Shown here: positions 1 to 5,946 of the stretch, in pieces
Layout: every line of letters starts with the position of its first letter
Position numbering within the stretch: the stretch's first letter is position 1
DNA from: PUPG01 sp031323845
GTDB lineage: Bacteria; Bacteroidota; Bacteroidia; Bacteroidales; UBA7960
NCBI GenBank assembly: GCA_031323845.1
Contig: JAVIYP010000078.1
Location: 1-11,052 of the forward strand
Reading direction: 5' to 3'
DNA length: 11,052 bases
Program-made: the position numbers and the translations under genes
The notes under the pieces: model-generated
What the model was told of the DNA's origin: nothing
Seen by the model: only the letters and a program-made list of their open reading frames with translations
Database searches by the model: none

Positions 1-395
1 TTGGGGTCAGCAACATAAGTTATGTCGCCGGTCCAGTTTACAAACTCCCAGCCCGGGTTAGCCGTGGCAGTAATGCTTGCCTCAGCGCCTTCCTGGTATG
101 CGCCTGCGCCTGTAACCGAGCCTGTGTTTTCAGGATGCACTCCAAGGCTAAGGTTGAAAAATACCGGTTCTACCTCCTCCAGGAAATTGGCCGTAAGCGA
201 AACGTTTTGTGCGGGCATGGTAACGGTAGTGCCGGCTGCATTGGGGTCAGCAACATAAGTTATGTCGCCGGTCCAGTTTACAAACTCCCAGCCCGGGTTG
301 GCCGTGGCAGTGATGCTTGCTTCAGCGCCTTCCAGGTATTCACCTGCGCCTGTAACCGAGCCTGTGTTTTCAGGGCTGACATCAAGAGAAAGCAT
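1..395 (-). repeat. Tandem 240-bp (80-codon) coding repeat, one full unit and one partial
   Basis: Bases 1-134 and 241-374 match at about 128 of 134 positions, an exact 240-bp period. In protein terms, residues 403-482 are one unit (395 down to 156) and the next begins at 155 and runs off the window. Each unit holds ENTGSVTGAG, EGAEASITATANPGWEF and VNWTGDITYVADPNAAG, then a short acidic linker (LEEVEPVFFN). The near identity at DNA level points to recent duplication or homogenisation. The total unit number cannot be seen. Confidence 0.93.
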
Positions 396-1601
396 ATAGA
401 GATGTTCGTATTCCCATCGCAGAAAAGGATAACCATCATTAATATAAGGGTCTAATCCCCATACATTCTCAAAATCCCATCCGGCGTTTGTAAATGTATC
501 CTGTGATTTCATTTGAGCGGTTGTTCGTCCGATGCCACAAGCACTTGAGTTCTGATTTGAGGTTGTTATATCCCAAAAACAATTACTACATGTTCCATTA
601 TTCAGCAGCCTTCCAACCAAACCACCAATTAAATGATCGCCATAAACTTCACCAGTTGAGTATGAGTTAATTATACCCGCAGCACTTAGATCACCGGTTA
701 AGCCACCCGCAATAGCCCAGGTACCTATAACCGAGCCTCTGGCATAAGAGTTAAGTATTTCGGAGCTAGTTTCTGCCCGCCCTACAAGGCCTCCGTATAC
801 ATTATGCATAAGGCTATTCACGTTGGCGTGACTAAAACATTCATCAACAAGCGATGAGCTGCTTATCAGGCCAACCAAACCACCAATGTGGTTCCAATCA
901 CTAGTGTTTACTTTCTGTAACTCTCCCGAAGTATTGCAGCGGTACAATGTTGAACTGATTGCGCGTCCTACAAGTCCGCCACCAATCTGATGGTGAAGAA
1001 TCACTTGATGATTCAGAGAATTGGAATAAGAAACATCGGTAAGATCCGTAATTCTTCCTGCAAGGCTGCCAACTGAGTTGTAGCCGGTGATTTCTGCATA
1101 TATTAATGAGATGTTTGTTAAAACTCCATCTGAAACAACCCCAAAAAGGCCTATGTTGTTTTGGTCCGGCCGATTGATAAATAATGAACTAATAGAATAG
1201 GAATTCCCATTGTATATGCCAGAAAACGGCACATCCATTGTTCCAATTGGAGTCCAGCCATATCCGTTAAACCATGTTTGTGTGGGTGAAGCATCAATAT
1301 CAGCGGTTTGTATGAAATATTGGCCGGCAAAGGTATTTCCAGCCTCACTTTGCTCGGTTATCCAGGTAAGATTAGCAAGGTTGGCTACCTGGTAAGGATT
1401 GTTTTGGGTTCCATTGCCGTTAGGTAAACCAGCTGATAGAATTCTCCCATGTTTGTCAAGGGCCGGTTCACCAACCAAATTTCCATGCTCATCAACAAAC
1501 TCATGGCCTGTTGTGGTGCTTTCACCATGTTTGGTCACTCCCTGAGCTAAAGTGGCAGTCGCAACCAAAACACTTGCTATGAATACTAGTATCTTTTTCA
1601 T
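1..1601 (-). CDS. Secreted GLUG-motif protein with InlB-like 80-residue repeats, 3' end outside window
   Basis: I translated this frame by hand from the ATG at 1601 and found no stop through base 3 (533 full codons), so the gene continues past base 1. Residues 1-20 (MKKILVFIASVLVATATLAQ) form a Sec signal peptide. Residues about 60-145 hold a conserved lead-in seen in GLUG proteins (NGTQNNPYQVANLANL, GWTPIGT, FSGIYNGNSYSI). Six GLUG-like motifs follow: VGSLAGR near 177, IGGGLVGR near 206, IGGLVGL near 239, YGGLVGR near 269, AGGLTGD near 298 and IGGLVGR near 325. After them come the typical closing motifs CFWDITTS and TTAQMKS and a NDGYPFLRW end. From residue 403 there are 80-residue repeats (ENTGSVTGAG, ANPGWEFVNWTGD) of the divergent InlB B-repeat type. 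GLUG proteins are generally surface-exposed and sometimes adhesive; the exact role here is unknown. A T9SS sorting domain may lie in the missing part. The start is 10 bp after the stop of the fibre-like gene, which suggests one transcript. Confidence 0.9.
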   Translation of the reverse strand, partial: MKKILVFIASVLVATATLAQGVTKHGESTTTGHEFVDEHGNLVGEPALDKHGRILSAGLPNGNGTQNNPYQVANLANLTWITEQSEAGNTFAGQYFIQTADIDASPTQTWFNGYGWTPIGTMDVPFSGIYNGNSYSISSLFINRPDQNNIGLFGVVSDGVLTNISLIYAEITGYNSVGSLAGRITDLTDVSYSNSLNHQVILHHQIGGGLVGRAISSTLYRCNTSGELQKVNTSDWNHIGGLVGLISSSSLVDECFSHANVNSLMHNVYGGLVGRAETSSEILNSYARGSVIGTWAIAGGLTGDLSAAGIINSYSTGEVYGDHLIGGLVGRLLNNGTCSNCFWDITTSNQNSSACGIGRTTAQMKSQDTFTNAGWDFENVWGLDPYINDGYPFLRWEYEHLYMLSLDVSPENTGSVTGAGEYLEGAEASITATANPGWEFVNWTGDITYVADPNAAGTTVTMPAQNVSLTANFLEEVEPVFFNLSLGVHPENTGSVTGAGAYQEGAEASITATANPGWEFVNWTGDITYVADP

Positions 1602-1611
1602 AATATGATTA

Positions 1612-3330
1612 TTAATAGAAATAATCAAATTGAATCCTGTCACCGACTGTCAAATCATAAGAACCATTGTTTTCCGGATGATAAGTAACCGTTGAACCAT
1701 TAAGCGAATACGCTGCATTGCTGATCCTGACACCGTTTATAAACAGCTTTACGTTGCTGCTGACGTGCGGTATGTGCGACAGCTCAAAAACCGTTTGTCC
1801 GGCGCCAGACGAAAACTCATCTGAATATCCGGTGATTGTTGGCATGTAATCAGGTGTAAATTTTACCCATGTTGATCCGTTGTAACGTAAGAGGTCGCCT
1901 TCAGCGGCCCCGCTTAAATCGAAGTTTGCTGTAAAATATGGGTCAGTCTCGCTCTTCAAATAACCCTCCTCACCATGATCACCCCAATCAAATGCAGTAT
2001 CCCAGTTCTCAATGTCGCCTGATAAGATGCCTGAAGCAGGAGAGGCCGTAAACAACGGATCTGTCTCCTCCAGCAAATACTCCTGAAGGTCAATTATCTG
2101 GCTCTCGGTAATGGTAATGCCCTCCGACCTGTCCCAGGCTGTGAATAAGGGGTCGGTTTCCGTCTTAAGGTAACCCTCCTCTCCATGATCACCCCAATCA
2201 AATGCAGCATCCCAGTTTTCAATGTCGCCTGATAAGATGCCCGAAGCAGGAGAGGCCGCAAACAACGGATCTGTCTCCTCTAAAAGGTATGCCTGAAGAT
2301 CTATGATCTGGCTCTCGGAAATGGTTATGCCCTCAGATTTGTCCCAGGCCGTGAACAGCGGGTCGGTCTCGCTCTTCAGATAACCTTCTTCACCATGATC
2401 ACCCCAATCAAATGCAGCATCCCAGTTCTCAATGTCGCCTGATAAGATGCCCGAAGCAGGAGAGGCCGCAAACAACGGATCGGTCTCCTCCAGCAAATAC
2501 TCCTGAAGATCGCTGATCTGATTTTCGGTAACCACAATACCCTCCGACCTGTCCCAGGCTGTAAATAATGGGTCGGTCTCAGTTTCAACATAATCGCCAA
2601 AATCCGTTATCTGGCTCTCTGTAATGGTTATGCCCTCGGATTTGTCCCATGCGGTGAACAGCGGGTCGGTCTCGCTCTTCAGATAACCTTCCTCTCCATG
2701 ATCACCCCAGTCAAATGCAGCATCCCAGTTCTCAATGTCGTCCGCAAGGATGCCCGAAGCAGGGCTCTCCAGGAACAGAGGGTCAGACTCTTCCGTCAGA
2801 TAATCTGCCAGAGAATGATCCCCCCAGGAATGTGCTTCATCCCAATCCAAAAGATTTGCCTCAGTTATTTCAGCAGCAGGAGAGTCCATAAAAACAGGGT
2901 CTGTTTCCACCATCTCGTCGCTGAGTGTTTCAGCAGTTTGAGCATGCAAAGCAAAAGGCACGCTCAAAAACTGCGTAACTCCCGTGATCGAATAATTGGT
3001 GCCGCCCTCCGGGTCTGCCTCCGTCTTCAGAAAGTAAGGACCGTCAGACCAGTCAATCCCTGAAAACATACCGCTGACAACAGACCCCTGGCCAATCACA
3101 TAGGTGATCAAGCCGTTGGCATTACTGACCGGTGTGTGCGTTTCAACATAAACCGCAACGCCGTCGGCACTGCCCTGCAAGATGCTGATGCGCACGCCAA
3201 TGGCAGTCTCTGCAATCGGCTGGTTCTGACTGTCGCGCATAACCGCCTGGTGCGTGATGCCCTGAGGAACCTGTGCCGCGATGCCTGTAGTCATCATAAT
3301 GACCGCTAAAATGAGTAAGAGCTTTTTCAT
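1612..3330 (-). CDS. Secreted fibre-like repeat protein (572 aa)
   Basis: Residues 1-20 (MKKLLLILAVIMMTTGIAAQ) are a Sec signal peptide. Residues 21-132 form an N-terminal domain common in secreted Bacteroidota proteins (PQGITHQAVMRDSQNQPI, GVRISILQG, VYVETHTPVSNANGLI, GPYFLKTEADP, FLSVPFALHAQTAE). Residues 141-466 are acidic WGDH / ETDPLF repeats. Four main units contain NWDAAFDWGDHGEEGYLK or a close variant, preceded by a more diverged one (LLDWDEAHSWGDHSL). The C-terminal domain (about 500-572) has TVFELSHIPHVSSNVKLFINGVR and ends in DRIQFDYFY, resembling C-terminal domains of phage fibre-type proteins. No T9SS sorting domain is present, so its route beyond the inner membrane is unclear. 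An elongated surface or matrix fibre is my inference; no enzymatic motif is visible. The start codon directly abuts a 60-bp leader that is shared with the M48 peptidase gene. The downstream GLUG gene follows after 10 bp. Confidence 0.93.
   Translation of the reverse strand: MKKLLLILAVIMMTTGIAAQVPQGITHQAVMRDSQNQPIAETAIGVRISILQGSADGVAVYVETHTPVSNANGLITYVIGQGSVVSGMFSGIDWSDGPYFLKTEADPEGGTNYSITGVTQFLSVPFALHAQTAETLSDEMVETDPVFMDSPAAEITEANLLDWDEAHSWGDHSLADYLTEESDPLFLESPASGILADDIENWDAAFDWGDHGEEGYLKSETDPLFTAWDKSEGITITESQITDFGDYVETETDPLFTAWDRSEGIVVTENQISDLQEYLLEETDPLFAASPASGILSGDIENWDAAFDWGDHGEEGYLKSETDPLFTAWDKSEGITISESQIIDLQAYLLEETDPLFAASPASGILSGDIENWDAAFDWGDHGEEGYLKTETDPLFTAWDRSEGITITESQIIDLQEYLLEETDPLFTASPASGILSGDIENWDTAFDWGDHGEEGYLKSETDPYFTANFDLSGAAEGDLLRYNGSTWVKFTPDYMPTITGYSDEFSSGAGQTVFELSHIPHVSSNVKLFINGVRISNAAYSLNGSTVTYHPENNGSYDLTVGDRIQFDYFY
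1933..2787 (-). repeat. Array of 210-bp (70-codon) coding repeats with one extra half unit
   Basis: Units correspond to residues 182-251 (2787-2578), 282-351 (2487-2278), 352-421 (2277-2068) and a partial one, 422-466 (2067-1933). Residues 252-281 (2577-2488) are an extra 30-residue half unit. Bases 2011-2070 and 2221-2280 differ at only two positions, and the match continues at 2431. The half units come in two versions, AWDK and AWDR, whose DNA is shared between non-adjacent units: 2071-2088 equals 2491-2508. This mosaic pattern suggests unequal crossover or gene conversion. Confidence 0.93.
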
Positions 3331-3390
3331 CTGTTTATATTTTCGTTACTGTTTGATTAAATGTGTTTTGTGTTTATGTCTAAGATGCTG
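3331..3390 (-). promoter_or_regulatory. Shared 60-bp 5' leader of the fibre-like gene
   Basis: This stretch is identical to 10511-10570 at 55 of 60 positions, and both copies end at the base before an ATG. Read on the minus strand it is A-rich near the start codon (ATATAAACAG just before ATG), as expected for Bacteroidota, which rarely use Shine-Dalgarno sequences. I see no perfect TAnnTTTG -7 element in it. Calling it a promoter or 5' untranslated region is inference from its position and conservation. Confidence 0.55.
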
Positions 3391-3392
3391 AT

Positions 3393-3522
3393 CAGATGTG
3401 CAAATGTGCAGATGTGAAGATGTGCAGATGTAAGGTTATTGTTTAATTGTTTAATGGTTGATTCGTTTAATCGTTTAATTGTTGATTCGTTGATTTTTCA
3501 CTTTTCACTTTTCATGTTTCAC
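3393..3522. repeat. Short tandem repeat blocks, period 8 then 7 (copy A)
   Basis: On the plus strand, five octamers lie at 3393-3432 (CAGATGTG, CAAATGTG, CAGATGTG, AAGATGTG, CAGATGTA). After the AGGTTA spacer come seven octamers at 3439-3494 (TTGTTTAA twice, TGGTTGAT, TCGTTTAA twice, TTGTTGAT, TCGTTGAT). Four heptamers follow directly at 3495-3522 (TTTTCAC twice, TTTTCAT, GTTTCAC). Periods of 7 and 8 are not multiples of three, so this is not a coding repeat. Confidence 0.93.
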
Positions 3523-3532
3523 TTAATCTGCC

Positions 3533-3616
3533 TTTAGCTTTTAGCTTGTAGCAAGAAAACCTGCCAACTGCCAAGAGCTAACAGCTGACCTCTCTTTCTT
3601 CCTTCGAGCTTCGAGC
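3533..3616. repeat. Further heptamer blocks (copy A)
   Basis: On the plus strand there are three TTTAGCT-type heptamers at 3533-3553, two CTGCCAA heptamers at 3561-3574, two related units GAGCTAA and CAGCTGA at 3575-3588, and two CTTCGAG heptamers at 3602-3615. The same seven-base rhythm runs through blocks of different consensus. Copy B keeps only traces of the first of these but has an expanded CTTCGAG/CTTCCAG block. Confidence 0.85.
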
Positions 3617-3637
3617 AGGTTTCTCCCTGCGTTCGAA
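3610..3637. other. Inverted repeat able to form a hairpin
   Basis: TTCGA-GCAGG at 3610-3619 can pair with CCTGC at 3626-3630 and TCGAA at 3633-3637, around a TTTCTC loop and a 2-base bulge. No T-run follows on either strand, so it is not a convincing intrinsic terminator. The aligned part of copy B does not keep the pairing. Function unknown. Confidence 0.4.
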
Positions 3638-3685
3638 ATAAACTTCGAGCTTTTATAATCACCCCCCGGTGTGTCAAAATCTTCG

Positions 3686-3702
3686 ACATGAGCGCTTCAT
3701 GT
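3686..3702 (-). terminator. Weak candidate terminator after the dockerin gene
   Basis: ACATGA at 3686-3691 and TCATGT at 3697-3702 form a 6-bp stem with a 5-base loop, about 55 bases downstream of the dockerin gene stop. On the minus strand it is followed by CGAAGATTTTG, a short and late T-run. The stem is short and A/T-rich at its ends, so this is tentative. Confidence 0.22.
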
Positions 3703-3756
3703 AATGGTATTTTTATGTTTCCTGGTACTTCTGTTTTTATAAGGTTAACAGAAGGC

Positions 3757-4782
3757 TTACCGCCGTACGATCTTTTCATAATAATGCTCGCCCGCGCGGG
3801 TTAGCCTAACGGTGTAAACGCCCGGCGGCAGTCCCGACATATCGAACTGCAGCTGCTGTGTGTGAGAATCGGCCGGGGTTTGTTCGCTTATCAGCTGTCC
3901 GTGCATGCTCAGCAACGCAACCCTTACTTTGCCCTCCCGGAACCCGGCAAGCCTCACATAAAGCCTGGAGCCCACAGGATTCGGATATACCGAATAGGAG
4001 AAGCCGCCCTCAGGCACATCAATGCCCGTGGCATCATCCCGTATCGTAACCACCGCAACCTGCTCCGCATTCACATTCGCAGCAACAACCTCGCCCCAGT
4101 AAGGTAAGGCGCCGGGAGAGTGAAACCGCAAAAGCTCAATCATGCCCGGCGGAAAAACCGCATTCTCAGGACTGAACACCAGGGCGCGAAAACTTCCTTC
4201 GCTCCCGCCGGTAAACAAACTGTGACCCGAAAGCAACAGCTCCGGGTCTAAATGCTCCGAACCGCTGCCAACAAGCTCAAGCTGCAACCCCGTCAGCGTG
4301 CCGTCGCTCCAAAGCTCTATGCCCTGCGACGACAAGATCAAACGGGCCTCCGCAGATACAATGCCTTCATACACATACTTCTTACCGTAAAGAAATAGGT
4401 TCACCGTCCCTACAAGGTCAAGAATGTTGATGATCCCGTCTGCATTCACATCTGCATTCTCAAAACAAAAGGGCTGCGGATCGTGGTCAATGTAATATTC
4501 GGCAATGGCAATCACATCAAGCACATCCACCGCCCCGTCGCAGTTGGCGTCACCGGGCACAAAAAACGGCGTGCCAACGAAGTGTTGTACGCCGAATTGC
4601 ATGCTGGCCGACGGGCCCGCCGCGAATATGTAATCGGTGAGGCCCGCCGAGTGGCTCATGCGTTCGCCCGTTACGGACGACGATTCGCCCCCCGCGGCTA
4701 CAATGCCCTGTTGGGCACGGGCGGGCATCATACCCAGGCACACGCCCATGATAAGGGGCAGGATAAGTTTTGCAGGATTCAT
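3757..4782 (-). CDS. Secreted dockerin type I protein with T9SS type A sorting domain (341 aa)
   Basis: Residues 1-23 are a Sec signal peptide ending PARA. Residues 24-70 (VAAGGESSSVTGERMSHSAG, MQFGVQHFV) match a short N-terminal segment widespread in T9SS-exported Bacteroidota proteins. Residues 77-131 are a dockerin type I domain with two calcium loops of the pattern DxNxDGxxxxxD: D78, N80, D82, D89 and D111, N113, D115, D122. Residues 140-250 look like a beta-rich, possibly cohesin-like domain; this part is uncertain. Residues 263-341 are a T9SS type A sorting domain (YSVYPNPV, GLPPGVYTVRL, final KIVRR), which directs export across the outer membrane and usually surface anchoring. Nothing catalytic is visible, so the role is structural or binding by inference. 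The 151-bp gap to the cyclase gene has an A/T-rich stretch near 4885-4920 that may hold a promoter, but no perfect -7 element. Base composition looks more G+C-rich than the repeat genes next to it. Confidence 0.93.
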   Translation of the reverse strand: MNPAKLILPLIMGVCLGMMPARAQQGIVAAGGESSSVTGERMSHSAGLTDYIFAAGPSASMQFGVQHFVGTPFFVPGDANCDGAVDVLDVIAIAEYYIDHDPQPFCFENADVNADGIINILDLVGTVNLFLYGKKYVYEGIVSAEARLILSSQGIELWSDGTLTGLQLELVGSGSEHLDPELLLSGHSLFTGGSEGSFRALVFSPENAVFPPGMIELLRFHSPGALPYWGEVVAANVNAEQVAVVTIRDDATGIDVPEGGFSYSVYPNPVGSRLYVRLAGFREGKVRVALLSMHGQLISEQTPADSHTQQLQFDMSGLPPGVYTVRLTRAGEHYYEKIVRR

Positions 4783-4933
4783 GGTGTGAAAAGTTATGTT
4801 TTGGTTGCTAATGATGGTGCTGCGGTAACCGTATTGTAAGTTGCTTACGAAACCAGGATTGTGTCAGCAACTTGATGTTTTTCGGCCAATAAATATAATA
4901 AAAAACGATAAAAACTAAAAAGGATGCGTTTAT

Positions 4934-5728
4934 TTACGGCAGCATGGCGATGATGCGCAGGGGGGCGCCGCTGCCTCCTTTGATCTTCATCGGAAGGGCG
5001 ACGATAAAACTACCTGACCCGGGCAGTTGTTCGAGCTGCGCCACATTCTCATAAATGGTGATTTCGGCATCACAAAGAATGCGGTGCGTTTTAAAGTACA
5101 CGGATTGCCCCCGGTCGATGCTGGGTGTGTCAATACCCACGGCGTTGATGCTCCGGTTAGCGACGAGCCATTGCGCCGCGTCGGGATGCAGGCCCGGGAA
5201 ACGCAGATGCGCCACGGCTTCTTCACCCTGGAGGTCGGTGCCGGTGTAGGCAAGCGGGTCGGGCCAGAACTGCCCGTAACCGGTTCGCAGCAACACGATG
5301 GCCCCGCAGGGAATGCGTCCGTGCTTGTTCTCCCAGGTAAGTAAATCCGACACTGATACCAAGTAATCCCGGTCTTCCAGGGCCTTTTCTGACACGTCAA
5401 CAACAACGCCGGGGCCCATGAGCTCTTTCAGGGGAATCTGCTCTACGGTGCGACTGCCGGGATGTCCGAAATGCAACGGCGCGTCAAAGTGGGTGCCTCC
5501 GTGCTCTTCGGCAGAATAAAAAAAGGAAGCATAGAAGTAGCCTTTGTCTGTAAGCCCGTAAAAAACAGTGTCTTTGGTGAAGGGCTTGTTCGTTGGCCAA
5601 TAGAGGGTGTGCTCCTCAAAGCTGTGGGTGAGGTCAACCCATTGGGCATTCATCAGGACCTGCATAGGGTCGGGACGGGAGCAGGAAAATGCCAGAACGA
5701 TCATACCGGCAAGAACAATGTTTTTCAT
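4934..5728 (-). CDS. Cyclase-family (kynurenine formamidase-like) lipoprotein (264 aa)
   Basis: This belongs to the cyclase / KynB-like metal hydrolase family, whose members hydrolyse N-formylkynurenine, isatin or related amides. The signature HGGTHFDAPLHF at residues 76-87 supplies metal ligands H76, H80 and D82. H215 and E227 are spaced 12 apart, as the remaining ligand and catalytic pair is in KynB-type enzymes. DLTHSF at 32-37 is the usual opening of the fold. The frame stays open to an ATG at 5782, but I chose 5728: from there the protein starts MKNIVLAGMIVLAFSC, a lipoprotein signal with C16 as the lipidated residue, and a candidate promoter lies between the two ATGs. The extra 18 residues (MIFLECFTQACSLINTFA) would bury the signal. 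The enzyme is thus probably anchored in the envelope, unlike cytosolic KynB. No tryptophan-catabolism gene is adjacent, so the substrate is unknown. Confidence 0.9.
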   Translation of the reverse strand: MKNIVLAGMIVLAFSCSRPDPMQVLMNAQWVDLTHSFEEHTLYWPTNKPFTKDTVFYGLTDKGYFYASFFYSAEEHGGTHFDAPLHFGHPGSRTVEQIPLKELMGPGVVVDVSEKALEDRDYLVSVSDLLTWENKHGRIPCGAIVLLRTGYGQFWPDPLAYTGTDLQGEEAVAHLRFPGLHPDAAQWLVANRSINAVGIDTPSIDRGQSVYFKTHRILCDAEITIYENVAQLEQLPGSGSFIVALPMKIKGGSGAPLRIIAMLP

Positions 5729-5770
5729 GGCGAAGGTGTTGATTAATGAGCAGGCTTGTGTGAAACATTC

Positions 5771-5778
5771 CAAAAATA
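5771..5778 (-). promoter_or_regulatory. Candidate -7 promoter element for the cyclase gene
   Basis: On the minus strand this reads TATTTTTG, a perfect match to the Bacteroidota -7 consensus TAnnTTTG. Transcription would begin about 36 bases before the ATG at 5728. I see no TTG at the expected -33 spacing, and the surroundings are A/T-rich, so a chance match is possible. Confidence 0.35.
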
Positions 5779-5946
5779 TCAAATTAATTGCTGGTGTATG
5801 CTTATTATGATGTGATGTGTGTTTTTGTGTGACGCAATGCGGATATCAGGTTCTGAAAGGCGTACACGCCTACAGTGTAAATCCGGATGTTTGTTTTGCC
5901 GCATAGCTTTATTACCGGTTGGCCTTCCGGTCAGTTGTTCCGGTGA

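Larger units (their letters stand above)
3331..3690 (-). repeat. Intergenic cassette, copy A (leader plus short-repeat blocks)
   Basis: The 426-bp gap between the dockerin gene and the fibre-like gene holds no convincing gene. From the base next to the fibre-gene start it resembles the sequence upstream of the M48 peptidase gene (10511 to about 10920), module by module: a 60-bp leader, octamer block 1, an AGGTTA spacer, octamer block 2, a TTTTCAC heptamer block, a TTTAGC..AGCAAGAAAA segment, a TTTCT..CTGCG.TCGAAATAA segment, and CTTCGAG heptamers. The last similarity is GTGTGTC.AAAATCT near 3670-3682. Similarity beyond the leader is interrupted by copy-number differences. The far boundary is approximate, and the order of the last modules differs somewhat between copies. 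Confidence 0.85.

Noticed and set aside
1933..2787. Prophage tail region
   Set aside because: The fibre-like protein has a Sec signal peptide and a Bacteroidota export domain, and no other phage structural or lysis gene is present.
2698..3063. Plus-strand open frame opposite the fibre-like gene, and similar short frames inside the repeats
   Set aside because: They arise as shadows of the repetitive coding sequence and lack domain content.
3393..3522. CRISPR array
   Set aside because: The repeats are 7-8 bases and directly adjacent, with no unique spacers and no cas gene nearby.
3534..3779. Minus-strand open frame (81 codons) in the gap upstream of the fibre-like gene
   Set aside because: It overlaps the end of the dockerin gene and runs through the heptamer repeat blocks. 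The protein has no recognisable feature.
4840..4871. Inverted repeat GTTGCT / AGCAAC upstream of the dockerin gene
   Set aside because: The arms are only 6 bp with a 20-base loop, which is within chance expectation; there is no support for an operator.
5914..5931. Possible terminator (ACCGG / CCGGT) after the histidine kinase gene
   Set aside because: The stem has only 5 bp and no T-run follows on the minus strand.
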